Source: Variovorax ginsengisoli
GTDB lineage: Bacteria; Pseudomonadota; Gammaproteobacteria; Burkholderiales; Burkholderiaceae_C
Direction of reading: 5' to 3'
NCBI RefSeq assembly: GCF_006438845.1
Contig: NZ_RCZJ01000007.1
Coordinates: 62,001-126,000 of the forward strand
Length of the DNA stretch: 64,000 nt
Positions 22,746 to 32,006 of the stretch are shown here, piece after piece. The notes beneath the pieces are model-generated. The model was not told the origin of the DNA, did not search any database, and saw only the letters and a program-made list of their open reading frames with translations. Numbering within the stretch: position 1 is the first letter of the stretch; each line of letters opens with the position of its first letter. A program made the translations under genes and the position numbers.

Positions 22746-22774
22746 ACTATGCCCAAGCACTCCAGCGATTGCAA
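22746..22774 (-). promoter_or_regulatory. Candidate sigma-70 promoter for hpf
   Basis: On the minus strand TTGCAA (22774-22769) and CATAGT (22751-22746) are separated by exactly 17 bases. Transcription would start near 22739, giving a leader of about 110 bases before the hpf start. The 313-bp gap 22630-22942 shows no other gene. Confidence 0.4.
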
Positions 22775-22942
22775 TCACTCGTTTGCACGGCGCTGCCGCC
22801 GAATTTCCAGGGGCCCGACATGCTCATCAATTCATAGCGCAGACCTGAACGCCGGCAATGCCTTCCAGCGTCAGGAACACCAAAGACCACGCCGCCGAAG
22901 CGCCAGCCGACCCTGTTGCCGTCAGGGGCGGGAGCGAGCGGG

Positions 22943-25051
22943 TCAACGCCAGGCAGCCCGCATGCGGGCCAGCAGATCGATCGCGGCCGCTGGCGCAGGC
23001 ACGTGCGGCGCGCGCGGCGGTGGAAGCGGCCAGGTGACCTGCTCGAAGCGGGCGGCATCCGCCTCGGTGACGAAACGACTGCGGCCGGCATAAAGATGCC
23101 GGTCGCCGCGCGCCGACTGCTGCGTGACGTAGAAGCGCTGCGGCACCAGCAGATGCAGATGGTCCTTCGCGCGCGTCATGGCCACATAGAGCAGGCGCCG
23201 CTCCTCCTCGAGTTCCTGTGCGCCCTGAGCCACATCGGCGGGGAGGCAGCCGTCGACCACGTTGAGCACGTGGACGGACGTCCATTCCTGCCCCTTGGCC
23301 GAATGGATCGTCGACAGGATCAGGTAGTCCTCGTCCAGCAACGGCGGCCCGGCACGGTCGCTGGTGGCCTCCGGTGGATCCAGCGTGAGTTCGGTGAGGA
23401 AACGCTCGCGAGACGCGTAGCCGGCGGCCAGACGCGCCAGCTGCTCGACGTCGCCGCGGCGCACTGCCGCGTCGTCGTGCAGCCGCTCGAGGTGCGGCAG
23501 GTACCAGCGCAGCGCGAGTTCCATGTCCGCCGGCCAGGCCAGCGCCGGCGCACGCAGCGCTGCATAGATTTCCGCGAAACGGGCCCACTCGACCTGTGCG
23601 GACGCCGGCGGCACGAAGGCCTGCACCGCCGCGGCCGGATCGGCGGCCTGGTCCATCGTATCGAGCAGCCGCGTCGACGTGACCGGGCCGATGCCCGGGA
23701 TCATCTGGGTGACGCGAAAGCCGGCCATGCGCCCGCGCGGGTTCTGAGCGAAGCGCAGCACCGCGAGCAGGTCCTTCACGTGCGATGCCTCGAGGAACTT
23801 GAGCCCGCCGTACTTGACGAACGGGATGTTGCGCCGCGCCAGCTCGAGTTCGAGCGCGGCGCTGTGGTACGAGGTGCGGAACAGCACCGCCTGCGACTTG
23901 AGCGCCAGGCCGCCTTCGCGATGTGCGAGCACACGGTCAGCCACCCACTGCGCCTGCTGCGCCTCGTCGGGCACCAGCACCAGTTGCGGACGGCCCGCCG
24001 AGGCCTTGTCGGTCCACAGCGTCTTGGCATGCCGCTCGGCGGCCGCGGCGATCACCGCGTTGGAAACGTCGAGGATCGGCTGGGTCGACCGGTAGTTGCG
24101 CTCCAACGTGACGATGCGCGCGGCCTGCGTGAACTGCTCGGGAAAATCGAGGATGTTGCGCACCGTCGCTCCGCGAAACGAATAGATCGATTGCGCGTCG
24201 TCGCCGACCACGGTCACGCCGCGCCCGTCGGGTTTGAGCGCGAGAAGGATCGACGCCTGCAGCCGGTTGGTGTCCTGGTATTCATCGACCAGCACATGGT
24301 CGAAGCGCGCGCCCACCAGCGCTGCCAGGTCAGGTTCAGCCACCATGCCCGCCCAGTACAGCAGCAGGTCGTCGTAATCGAGCACCTGCTGTTGCTGCTT
24401 GGCCTCGACATAGGCGGCAAACAGGCGCTTGAGTTCAGCCTCCCACTCGGCGCACCACGGAAACGTGTGTGCCAGCACCTCGCCCAACGGCGAGCAGGTG
24501 TTGACGGCACGCGAATAGATGGAAAGGCAGGTGCCCTTCTGCGGAAAACGCTTCGCCGTCAAAGAGAAACCGAGGTCGTGCCGCACCAGGCCCATCAGAT
24601 CTTCGGCGTCGCCCCGATCATGGATCGTGAAGTTTTCGTCGAGGCCGATCTGCGCGGCGTACTCGCGCAGCAGGCGCGCGCCGATGCCATGGAAGGTGCC
24701 GGCCCAGGGCAGCGAAGGCGCCACCTCCGAACGCAGCCCGAGCACGCGCGCCGCCACCTGTCCGGCCCGGCGCGACATCTCCTGCGCCGCACGGCGCGAA
24801 AAGGTCAGCAGCAGGATGCGCTGCGGATCGACGCCTAGCGCCACCAGATGCGCCACGCGGTGCGCCAGCGTGCTGGTCTTGCCGGAGCCGGCGCCGGCGA
24901 TCACCAGGAGAGGGCGCGCGTCGCCGACCGCAGCGCCCACACCGTGCTCGACGGCAGCGCGCTGCGCGTCGTTGAGCGTGGCAAGTGCTGCAGCCAGTCG
25001 CTCGGCCTGGGCGCCGGACACGGAAGAAACGGCCAGTTCGGTAGGGTGCAT
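22943..25051 (-). CDS. UvrD/Rep-family superfamily 1 DNA helicase
   Basis: This 702-residue ATP-dependent 3'-5' helicase has motif I IAGAGSGKTS near residues 51-60, motif Ia TFSRRAAQEM, motif II VDEYQDTN, motif III GDDAQSIYSFRGA, motif IV LERNYRS, motif V STIHSAKGQEW and motif VI VAMTRAKDHL. All motifs of an active helicase are present. It is shorter and more divergent at the C-terminus than UvrD or Rep, so I do not assign a symbol. It is divergent from corA. Confidence 0.9.
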   Translation of the reverse strand: MHPTELAVSSVSGAQAERLAAALATLNDAQRAAVEHGVGAAVGDARPLLVIAGAGSGKTSTLAHRVAHLVALGVDPQRILLLTFSRRAAQEMSRRAGQVAARVLGLRSEVAPSLPWAGTFHGIGARLLREYAAQIGLDENFTIHDRGDAEDLMGLVRHDLGFSLTAKRFPQKGTCLSIYSRAVNTCSPLGEVLAHTFPWCAEWEAELKRLFAAYVEAKQQQQVLDYDDLLLYWAGMVAEPDLAALVGARFDHVLVDEYQDTNRLQASILLALKPDGRGVTVVGDDAQSIYSFRGATVRNILDFPEQFTQAARIVTLERNYRSTQPILDVSNAVIAAAAERHAKTLWTDKASAGRPQLVLVPDEAQQAQWVADRVLAHREGGLALKSQAVLFRTSYHSAALELELARRNIPFVKYGGLKFLEASHVKDLLAVLRFAQNPRGRMAGFRVTQMIPGIGPVTSTRLLDTMDQAADPAAAVQAFVPPASAQVEWARFAEIYAALRAPALAWPADMELALRWYLPHLERLHDDAAVRRGDVEQLARLAAGYASRERFLTELTLDPPEATSDRAGPPLLDEDYLILSTIHSAKGQEWTSVHVLNVVDGCLPADVAQGAQELEEERRLLYVAMTRAKDHLHLLVPQRFYVTQQSARGDRHLYAGRSRFVTEADAARFEQVTWPLPPPRAPHVPAPAAAIDLLARMRAAWR

Positions 25052-25138
25052 CGAGGCTCGACTTTACTGTATGCCCATCCAGCCGACGCGCATGCTGGGC
25101 CATGCTGCGGTGCCATAATCGCGCCTCGCTGCAACCCC

Positions 25139-25262
25139 GGAGATTTCGCATGGAAAGCTATCCGTCTCGGCAGCTTTCAACTCCCTCCTGAGCGTCGTTG
25201 GCGAGGGTCTTGAAAGCGCCCTTCCCGCCGCCAACCGCAAGACCTTTTCACGGGAGTGAGCC
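25139..25262 (+). promoter_or_regulatory. corA leader RNA with competing hairpins
   Basis: The leader contains segment A GAAAGCT (25153-25159), segment B AGCTTTCAA (25172-25180) and segment C TTGAAAGC (25210-25217). B can pair with A (7 bp) or with C (8 bp), but not both. GGTCTTG (25206-25212), which overlaps C, can instead pair with CAAGACC (25238-25244), a 7-bp stem followed directly by TTTT (25245-25248), like a weak intrinsic terminator. The corA ribosome binding site GGGAG (25252-25256) lies immediately after. A:B favours the terminator-like stem; B:C would break it. CATAAT at 25114-25119 is a possible -10. Confidence 0.45.
25150..25191 (+). CDS. Possible corA leader peptide
   Basis: A 13-codon ORF reads MESYPSRQLSTPS and has its own GGAG (25139-25142) seven bases ahead of the ATG. 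It spans hairpin segments A and B of the corA leader, so a translating ribosome would prevent the A:B pairing. Salmonella corA and mgtA also have leader peptides that link translation to Mg2+-dependent transcript termination. The resemblance is in organisation only, not in sequence. Confidence 0.35.
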   Translation: MESYPSRQLSTPS

Positions 25263-26252
25263 ATGCTCAACATCTTCACGCTCGCCAACGGGCGCCTCGT
25301 TCAGGAAGAGATCGAGGCCCTGGAGGAGCTGTCCCAATTCCAGCCCATCTGGGTCGACCTCGAATCGCCGACGGTCGAGGAAAAACGCTGGATCAAGCAG
25401 TACTACGGCCTCTCGATCCCCGAAGACGCGATGGACGAGGACATTGAGGAGTCCGCCCGCTTCTACGAGGAAGACAACGGCGAACTCCACATCCGCAGCG
25501 ACTTCTTGATCGACGAGGAAGAAAACGCCCGCTCGGTGCGCGTGGCCTTCATCCTGAATCAGCACAACGCCGAGCTGCGCAGCCGCGGCGTGCTGTTCTC
25601 GATCCACGACGAGGACATCCCCGTGTTCCGCCTGCTGCGCATGCGCGCACGCCGCGCGCCAGGGCTGATCGAGGACGCGAAGGAAGTGCTGCTGAAGCTG
25701 TTCGACGCCGACGCCGAGTACTCGGCCGACACGCTGGAGAACATCTACGACGAGCTCGAGGTCGCGGGCAAGAAGGTGCTCGAAGGCAACGTGAGCGACG
25801 AGCTGGCCGGCGAGGTGCTGGGCGCCATCGCACGCCAGGAAGACTTGAACGGGCGCATTCGCCGCAACGTGATGGACACGCGCCGCGCGGTCAGCTTCAT
25901 GATGCGCAGCAAGATGCTCAACGCCGAGCAGTTCGAAGAGGCGCGGCAGATCCTGCGCGACATCGAATCGCTCGACAACCACACGGCCTTCCTGTTCGAC
26001 AAGATCAACTTCCTGATGGACGCCACCGTCGGCTTCATCAACATCAATCAGAACAAGACCATCAAGATCTTCTCTGTGGCCAGCGTGGCGCTGCTGCCGC
26101 CGACACTGATCGCCAGCATCTACGGGATGAACATGAACATCCCCGAAATACAAGCGCTGGGCCGGGGTGCGTATTTCTATGTGCTGGCGCTGATGGCGGC
26201 CAGCGCGCTCGGCCCGATGTGGTACTTCCGCAGGCGCGGCTGGTTGAAATAG
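25263..26252 (+). CDS. corA: CorA magnesium/cobalt transporter
   Basis: This 329-residue pentameric Mg2+ channel has a large N-terminal cytoplasmic domain and two C-terminal helices. The signature YGMNM is near residues 287-291, at the end of the first helix (IFSVASVALLPPTLIASIYG), and the second helix ends in a basic tail RRRGW. GGGAG precedes the ATG. The 211-bp upstream region carries the leader structures described separately. It stands alone, divergent from the helicase gene. Confidence 0.94.
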   Translation: MLNIFTLANGRLVQEEIEALEELSQFQPIWVDLESPTVEEKRWIKQYYGLSIPEDAMDEDIEESARFYEEDNGELHIRSDFLIDEEENARSVRVAFILNQHNAELRSRGVLFSIHDEDIPVFRLLRMRARRAPGLIEDAKEVLLKLFDADAEYSADTLENIYDELEVAGKKVLEGNVSDELAGEVLGAIARQEDLNGRIRRNVMDTRRAVSFMMRSKMLNAEQFEEARQILRDIESLDNHTAFLFDKINFLMDATVGFININQNKTIKIFSVASVALLPPTLIASIYGMNMNIPEIQALGRGAYFYVLALMAASALGPMWYFRRRGWLK

Positions 26253-26255
26253 AAG

Positions 26256-26340
26256 CACCCCCGAGGGCTGGCGCCCTCCCCCTCAAGGGGGGCGACACCG
26301 GCGGCCCGGCAAGCTGTTTCCGCGGCGTCTCTGGCCTCGG
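26256..26340 (+). repeat. Gene-end repeat, copy 1
   Basis: Four bases after the corA stop begins a GC-rich element with the hairpin CCCCCTCAAGGGGGG, followed by CGACACCGGCGGCCCGGC and CCGCGGCGTCTC. The same element recurs, inverted and diverged, at 28830-28923 just after pntB. Similar elements are frequent in Comamonadaceae intergenic DNA as far as I recall. A role in transcript ending is inferred from its position. Confidence 0.6.
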
Positions 26341-26358
26341 CCGTTGAATAACGACGGC

Positions 26359-27078
26359 TCAGTACCTTGGCAGGCCGCGCAACAGCGCCTCGACGATGGC
26401 GGCCGAATACGGGCTCGCGACCGTGCGGATGAATTGCAGGAAATCACCGTGCGCGGCGTCGTCCGCGCGGTCGGAGATCGTGCGGACGGCAGCGAACGGG
26501 ACGTCGAAGTCGTGGCACACCTGCGCAAAGGCCGCGCCCTCCATTTCCACGGCGAGTGCATCGGGCAACTCGGCTTGGAGCGCCCGCGCCTCCGCGGTGG
26601 TGGATACGAAACGGTCGCCGCTGACGACCAGGCCTCGATGCACGCGCGCTCGCTGCAACGACACCCGCGCCGCCTCGCACAAGGCTCCGGCCAGTGCGGG
26701 ATCGGCCGCGAACCGGCTGCGTCCATACAGTGGCAGCTCGTGGCGGGGGAAGATCGGCGAGGCGTCCATGTCATGCTGCAGAAACTCGCTTGCCACCACG
26801 ACGTCGCCCACCTGAACTCCGGGGCCGAGTCCACCCGCCACACCGGTGAAGACGACACGACCGACCTGGAACCGCTCGGCCAGCACGGTCGCCGTGGTGG
26901 CGGCGGCCACCTTGCCGATGCGTGCCAGTACCGCGACGACCTCGTGGCCGTGCAGATGTCCCTGCCAGAACTCGCGCCCCGCGACGACCACCTTATGCTC
27001 GTCGGGCATGAGCGCGAGCACCGGCGCCAGTTCCTCGTGCATGGCCGCGACGATCGCGATGGGCGCGGCGGCTCGCAC
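26359..27078 (-). CDS. mtnN: 5'-methylthioadenosine/S-adenosylhomocysteine nucleosidase
   Basis: This 239-residue enzyme hydrolyses methylthioadenosine and S-adenosylhomocysteine, recycling by-products of methylation, polyamine and quorum-signal synthesis. Family features are AAMHEEL at the N-terminus, SGDRFV, AVEMEGAAFAQVC and the catalytic Asp in RTISDRAD. It starts 13 bp after the acyl-CoA ligase stop, so the two probably share a transcript despite unrelated roles. Confidence 0.9.
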   Translation of the reverse strand: MRAAAPIAIVAAMHEELAPVLALMPDEHKVVVAGREFWQGHLHGHEVVAVLARIGKVAAATTATVLAERFQVGRVVFTGVAGGLGPGVQVGDVVVASEFLQHDMDASPIFPRHELPLYGRSRFAADPALAGALCEAARVSLQRARVHRGLVVSGDRFVSTTAEARALQAELPDALAVEMEGAAFAQVCHDFDVPFAAVRTISDRADDAAHGDFLQFIRTVASPYSAAIVEALLRGLPRY

Positions 27079-27091
27079 GAAAGCGACTTGC

Positions 27092-28771
27092 TTACTTCTT
27101 CACGTCGCGCAGTTCGCGCCGCAGGATCTTCCCGACGGGCGTCTTCGGCATGTCGTTGCGGAACTCGATGACCTTCGGCCGCTTGTAGCCCGTGAGGTTC
27201 TCGCGGCAGAAGTCGCGCACCTGCGCTTCGGTGAGCGCAGGATCCTTCTTGACGATCACGAGCTTGACCGCCTCGCCGGTCTTGTCGTCGGCCACGCCGA
27301 CGGCTGCGCACTCGAGCACGCCGGGGATCAGCGCCGCCACGTCCTCGATCTCGTTGGGGTACACATTGAAGCCGGAGACCAGAATCATGTCCTTCTTGCG
27401 GTCGACGATCTTGAAGAACCCGCGTTCGTCGACCACGCCGATGTCGCCCGACTTGAACCAACCGTCGGGCGTCATGACTTTCGCAGTCTCATCGGGCCGC
27501 TGCCAATAGCCAGCCATCACCTGCGGCCCCTTGATGGCGATTTCGCCGGGCAGGCCAAGCCCGATCGGCTGGCCGTCGTCGTCGAGCAATGTCATGAAGG
27601 TGCTCGGCAGGGGCACGCCGATGGTGCCGGTGTAGCCTTTGCTGGTGGTTGGGTTGCAACTCACCGACGGTGAGGTTTCCGACAGGCCGTAGCCCTCGCA
27701 GATCGGGCAGCCGGTCTTCTCGAGCCACAACTTGGCCACGGCGCCTTGCACCGCCATGCCGCCACCGACCGACACCTTGAGGTTCTTCCAGTTCACCGTG
27801 CCGAAATCGGGATGGTTCGCCAGCCCGTTGAAGAGGGTGTTCACGGCCGGGAAACTGTGGAAGGTGTGATTGGACAGCTCCTTGAGCGTGGCCGAGAGAT
27901 CGCGCGGATTGGGGATCAGGATCACCTTCCCGCCGGTGCGCAGCCCCAGCATCATGTTCACCGTGAACGCGAAGATGTGATACAGGGGCAGCGCACAAAC
28001 GCTGGTGGGTTGCTCGTTGGCCGGCACCTGCTGCATCACCGGATCGTTCCAGGCTTCGGACTGCAGCACGTTGGCAATCACGTTGCGATGCAGCAGCACG
28101 GCACCCTTCGACACGCCGGTGGTGCCGCCGGTGTACTGCAGCACCGCCACGTCGTCCGACGCGATGCTCGGCGAGACAAGTTCCTGGCCGGCGCCTCTGG
28201 AGAGCGCCGCGTTGAAGCGCACCGCGTCGGGCAGCGCATAGGCCGGCACCAGCTTCTTCACCTTGCGAACCACGTAGTTGACGATGGTCCCCTTCAGCAG
28301 ACCCAGCCGGTCGCCCATGGCGCCCAGCACGATGTGCTTGACCGGCGTGGCGGCCAGGCAATGCTGGAGCGTCGCGGCGAAGTTCTCCATGATCACGATG
28401 GTCTTTGCGCCGCTGTCTTGCAACTGGTGCTCGAGCTCGCGCGGCGTGTAGAGCGGGTTCACGTTCACCAGGATCAGCCCGGCCCGAAGGATGCCGGCGA
28501 CAGCGATCGGATACTGCGGGCAGTTGGGCATCATCACCGCCACGCGGTCGCCCTTGACCAGCCCCAGGCCCTGCAGATAGCCCGCAAAGGCCCGGCTCTG
28601 GCGGTCGACGTCGGCGTAGCGCACGTCCTTGCCCATGAAGCTGTACGCCGTGCGGTCGGCGTACTTCGAGAAGCTCTCGTCCATCAGAGCGACGAGCGAC
28701 GCATACCGGGTCGCGTCGATGTCGGCCGGAACACCTTCCGGGTAGCTGCTGAGCCAGGGACGATCGGTCAT
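27092..28771 (-). CDS. fadD: Long-chain fatty-acid--CoA ligase
   Basis: This 559-residue ANL-superfamily enzyme activates fatty acids through an acyl-AMP. The P-loop YTGGTTGVSKGAVLLHRN is near 213-230, the FadD-type motif GWFKSGDIG is near 440, and the C-terminal Lys is in TPVGKILRREL. Length and sequence style match FadD. GGAGAC precedes the start. The gene pair fadD-mtnN is bounded by two inverted copies of a repeat. Confidence 0.9.
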   Translation of the reverse strand: MTDRPWLSSYPEGVPADIDATRYASLVALMDESFSKYADRTAYSFMGKDVRYADVDRQSRAFAGYLQGLGLVKGDRVAVMMPNCPQYPIAVAGILRAGLILVNVNPLYTPRELEHQLQDSGAKTIVIMENFAATLQHCLAATPVKHIVLGAMGDRLGLLKGTIVNYVVRKVKKLVPAYALPDAVRFNAALSRGAGQELVSPSIASDDVAVLQYTGGTTGVSKGAVLLHRNVIANVLQSEAWNDPVMQQVPANEQPTSVCALPLYHIFAFTVNMMLGLRTGGKVILIPNPRDLSATLKELSNHTFHSFPAVNTLFNGLANHPDFGTVNWKNLKVSVGGGMAVQGAVAKLWLEKTGCPICEGYGLSETSPSVSCNPTTSKGYTGTIGVPLPSTFMTLLDDDGQPIGLGLPGEIAIKGPQVMAGYWQRPDETAKVMTPDGWFKSGDIGVVDERGFFKIVDRKKDMILVSGFNVYPNEIEDVAALIPGVLECAAVGVADDKTGEAVKLVIVKKDPALTEAQVRDFCRENLTGYKRPKVIEFRNDMPKTPVGKILRRELRDVKK

Positions 28772-28829
28772 TCTTGAGTCTCCAAATTAAAAGCGGATCA
28801 GGCAGGGGTGTCACTGCGCTCGCCTGATC

Positions 28830-28923
28830 GTGAAACACCGTGGAACCGGCTCAGCCGGGCCACTGGTGTTGCCCCCGGCAGGGGGTTGGCGAAGCGACAA
28901 GCAGTGCGCGAAGCCTGGGGGCG
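28830..28923 (-). repeat. Gene-end repeat, copy 2
   Basis: Read on the minus strand, about 9 bases after the pntB stop, this element has CCCCCTGCCGGGGG, CAACACCAGTGGCCCGGC and GTTCCACGGTGTTTC. These align in order with the parts of copy 1 at 26256-26340. Both copies have the same orientation relative to the gene that ends before them, which suggests a 3'-end function. Confidence 0.6.
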
Positions 28924-28931
28924 ATCAACAC

Positions 28932-30431
28932 CTATTCGATGGCCTTGCCCATGTCTTCCACGACCTTCTTGGCGTCGCCGAAGACCATCATGGTCTTGTC
29001 CATGTAGAACAGTTCGTTGTCCAGGCCCGCATAGCCCGCGGCCATCGATCGCTTGTTCACGATGACCGTCTTGGCCTTGTAGGCCTCGAGGATCGGCATG
29101 CCGTAGATCGGGCTGCCCTTGGTGTGCGCAGCCGGGTTCACCACGTCGTTGGCGCCCAGGATGATCGCCACGTCGACCTGGCCGAACTCGCCGTTGATGT
29201 CTTCCATCTCGAACACCTGGTCGTAGGGCACCTCGGCCTCGGCCAGCAGCACGTTCATGTGGCCCGGCATGCGCCCGGCCACCGGATGGATCGCGTACTT
29301 CACCGTGATGCCCTTGTCGGTGAGCTTCTGCGCCAGTTCCTTGACCGCGTGCTGGGCACGCGCCACCGCCAGGCCGTAGCCCGGGACGATCACCACCGTC
29401 TCGGCATTGCTCAGCACGAACGCCGCGTCGTCGGCGCTGCCGCTCTTGACCGGGCGCTGTTCCTTGGCACCGCTGGCCGCCGTGGTCGCCTCGCCGCCGA
29501 AGCCGCCCAGGATCACGTTGAAGAACGAGCGGTTCATCGCCTTGCACATGATGTAGCTCAGGATCGCACCCGAGCTGCCGACCAGCGAGCCCGCGATGAT
29601 GAGCATCGCGTTGTTCAGGCTGAAGCCGATGCCCGCGGCTGCCCAGCCGGAGTAGCTGTTGAGCATCGACACCACCACCGGCATGTCGGCCCCGCCGATC
29701 GGGATGATGATCAGCACGCCCATCACGAAGGCCAGCGCCAGCATCGCGAAGAAAGCCGTCCAGCTCTCGGTGGCCACGAACAGCAGACCCAGTGCCAAAG
29801 TCAGCAGCCCCAGCACGAGATTGAGCTTGTGCTGTCCCTTGAACTGCACCGAGGCGCCCTGGAACAGCCGGAACTTGTATTTGCCCGACAGCTTGCCGAA
29901 GGCGATGACCGAGCCGCTGAATGTGATGGCCCCGATGGCCGCGCCGAGGAACAGTTCGAGCCGGTTGCCCGTCGGGATGGCGTAGCGCAGCACGCCGTCG
30001 ATCAGCACGGCGCCATTGGCCGTGACGCTGCCGATGGCGGCGGCCACGGGTGCGGGCGTGATGCTGAAGGCCCAGGGCTCGGCCACCGCGGCCACCGCGA
30101 TGAACACCGCGGCCAGGCCGATCATGCTGTGCATGAAGGCCACCAGCTCGGGCATCTTGGTCATCTCGACCTTGTTCGCCATGAAGGCGCCGAGCCCGCC
30201 GCCGACGACCAGCGCCACCAGCACGTAGGCGATGCCCGTGCCGAAGTCGATGTTCAGCGCCCTGGCCTGGCCGTGGATCAATGCGATGGTGGTCAGCACG
30301 GCGATGGCCATGCCGCTCATGCCGAAGACGTTGCCGCGGATGGATGTCGTCGGATGGCTCAGGCCCTTCAGCGCCTGGATGAAGCAGACGCTGGCCACCA
30401 GGTACAGCAGCGTGACGAGGCTCATGCTCAT
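28932..30431 (-). CDS. pntB: NAD(P) transhydrogenase subunit beta
   Basis: This 499-residue membrane subunit moves protons while passing hydride from NADH to NADP+. The N-terminal half has about eight or nine helices. The C-terminal dIII domain binds NADP(H), with [16 protein letters not shown] and [19 protein letters not shown]. It begins at [17 protein letters not shown], and its ATG overlaps the preceding subunit stop by four bases. Confidence 0.94.
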   Translation of the reverse strand: MSMSLVTLLYLVASVCFIQALKGLSHPTTSIRGNVFGMSGMAIAVLTTIALIHGQARALNIDFGTGIAYVLVALVVGGGLGAFMANKVEMTKMPELVAFMHSMIGLAAVFIAVAAVAEPWAFSITPAPVAAAIGSVTANGAVLIDGVLRYAIPTGNRLELFLGAAIGAITFSGSVIAFGKLSGKYKFRLFQGASVQFKGQHKLNLVLGLLTLALGLLFVATESWTAFFAMLALAFVMGVLIIIPIGGADMPVVVSMLNSYSGWAAAGIGFSLNNAMLIIAGSLVGSSGAILSYIMCKAMNRSFFNVILGGFGGEATTAASGAKEQRPVKSGSADDAAFVLSNAETVVIVPGYGLAVARAQHAVKELAQKLTDKGITVKYAIHPVAGRMPGHMNVLLAEAEVPYDQVFEMEDINGEFGQVDVAIILGANDVVNPAAHTKGSPIYGMPILEAYKAKTVIVNKRSMAAGYAGLDNELFYMDKTMMVFGDAKKVVEDMGKAIE

Positions 30432-30754
30432 GCGGCGTCTCCCTTGGCGGCTGCCGGCGTCTTCTTGTCCTTTTTCCTGAACATCTCCAGCATCCGCCGC
30501 GTGACCAGGAAGCCGCCGAAGACATTCACTGCCGCCAGCGCCACGGCCAGCACGCCCATGGTCTTGCCCAACGGCGTGGTGGTAAGCGCCGCGGCCAGCA
30601 TGGCGCCGACGATGACGATCGCCGAGATGGCATTGGTCACGGCCATCAATGGCGTGTGCAGCGCAGGCGTGACGGTCCACACCACGTGGTAGCCGACGTA
30701 GATGGCCAGCACGAAGATGATCAGGTTGATGACGGTGGGGTTGACGATGTCCAT
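30428..30754 (-). CDS. pntAB: NAD(P) transhydrogenase subunit alpha, membrane part
   Basis: This 108-residue protein has about three transmembrane helices and forms the dII portion that E. coli PntA carries as its C-terminus. Here alpha is split into two genes, as in several alpha- and betaproteobacteria. The stop overlaps the pntB start (ATGA), and a 14-bp gap separates it from the soluble alpha part. Confidence 0.93.
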   Translation of the reverse strand: MDIVNPTVINLIIFVLAIYVGYHVVWTVTPALHTPLMAVTNAISAIVIVGAMLAAALTTTPLGKTMGVLAVALAAVNVFGGFLVTRRMLEMFRKKDKKTPAAAKGDAA

Positions 30755-30768
30755 GGTCTAGTTCCTCA

Positions 30769-31899
30769 TCACTTCGGGGTCAGCTGGCCGTCGTGCGCCA
30801 CGCGGCAGGCCGCGACGATGTCGTCTTCCAGGTCGATCTTCAGGCCGCCGTCCTTGGGCAGGATGAGCTTGAGGAAGTCGAGCACGTTGCGCGCATAGAG
30901 CGACGACGCGTCGGCCGCGACCCGCGCGGCCAGGTTGGTCTCGCCGACGATGGTCACGCCGTGCTTGACCACCGTGCGGTCGGCCTCCGAGAGCGGGCAA
31001 TTGCCGCCGACGCCGCCTGGCCCCCTGCCCGCGGCGATGTCCACGATGACCGAACCCGGCTTCATCGACTTGACCATGTCCTCGGTGACCAGCGTGGGCG
31101 CGGCACGACCGGGGATGAGCGCGGTGCTGATCACGATGTCGGCCTGCGCCACGCGCTTGGCGACCTCGATCTGTTGGCGCGCCAGCCAGCTCGCCGGCAT
31201 GGGCCGGGCGTAACCGCCGACGCCGACCGCGGCTTCCTTCTCCTCGTCGGTGTCATAGGACACTTCGATGAACTTGCCGCCCAGCGATTCGACCTGTTCC
31301 TTCACGCTCGGGCGCACGTCCGATGCTTCGATCACGGCGCCGAGTCGTTTGGCCGTGGCGATCGCCTGCAGCCCAGCCACGCCGACACCCAGAACGACCA
31401 CGCGGGCCGCCTTCACGGTGCCGGCCGCCGTCATGAGCATGGGGAAGAAGCGCTGGTACTGGTCGGCCGCGATCATGACAGCCTTGTAGCCGGCGATGTT
31501 GGCCTGGGACGAGAGCACGTCCATGCTCTGCGCGCGCGTGGTGCGCGGCGCCGCCTCGAGCGCGAAGGCGGTCACGCCGGCCGCGGCCAGGCGCTGGAGC
31601 CCGGCAGCATCGAAGGGGTTCAGCATGCCGACGAGCACCGAACCGGGCTGCAGCGACATCGCCTCAGCGTCCGACGGCGGTCGCACCTTGAGCACCACCT
31701 CGGCACCCAATGCGTCCGCAGCGTCGGTGAGCGTTGCACCAGCAGCCTCGTACGCTGCGTCGGTCACGCTTGCCGAGAGGCCGGCGCCCTTTTGCACCGC
31801 CACGGAATGTCCCTGGCCCACGAGCTTCTTCGCCGTCTCCGGTGTCACGGCGACTCGGGTCTCGCCAGCCATTGTCTCGGCCGGTACGCCTATCAGCAT
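30769..31899 (-). CDS. pntAA: NAD(P) transhydrogenase subunit alpha, NAD-binding part
   Basis: This 376-residue soluble dI domain binds NAD(H). It starts MLIGVPAETMAGETRVAVTP, like alanine dehydrogenase/PntA proteins, and has the Rossmann loop VVVLGVGVAGLQAIATAKR near 168-186. GAGGAG precedes the ATG at a normal distance. It heads the pntAA-pntAB-pntB operon. Confidence 0.94.
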   Translation of the reverse strand: MLIGVPAETMAGETRVAVTPETAKKLVGQGHSVAVQKGAGLSASVTDAAYEAAGATLTDAADALGAEVVLKVRPPSDAEAMSLQPGSVLVGMLNPFDAAGLQRLAAAGVTAFALEAAPRTTRAQSMDVLSSQANIAGYKAVMIAADQYQRFFPMLMTAAGTVKAARVVVLGVGVAGLQAIATAKRLGAVIEASDVRPSVKEQVESLGGKFIEVSYDTDEEKEAAVGVGGYARPMPASWLARQQIEVAKRVAQADIVISTALIPGRAAPTLVTEDMVKSMKPGSVIVDIAAGRGPGGVGGNCPLSEADRTVVKHGVTIVGETNLAARVAADASSLYARNVLDFLKLILPKDGGLKIDLEDDIVAACRVAHDGQLTPK

Positions 31900-31957
31900 G
31901 GGAAATCTCCTCGGCAGTGGGCTGCGTTGTTTCGCGCGGAGCTTACCCGAAGAGCCA

Positions 31958-32000
31958 TGCGCCCCCGAGCCGCCGCCGAAGGCGGTGCGACACCGAAAGA
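31958..32000. repeat. Hairpin element between pntAA and a lipoprotein gene
   Basis: On the minus strand, just after the lipoprotein gene stop, the sequence CCGCCTTCGGCGG forms a stem with a UUCG-type tetraloop. Plus-strand parts CCCCCGAG and GCGACACCG recall gene-end repeat copy 1, so this may be a degenerate or related element. The relationship is weak. Confidence 0.35.
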
Positions 32001-32006
32001 GGGACC

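Noticed and set aside
22916-24838. A 640-codon plus-strand frame opposite the helicase gene
   Set aside because: Antisense frame of a helicase with all motifs intact; composition is typical of a shadow frame.
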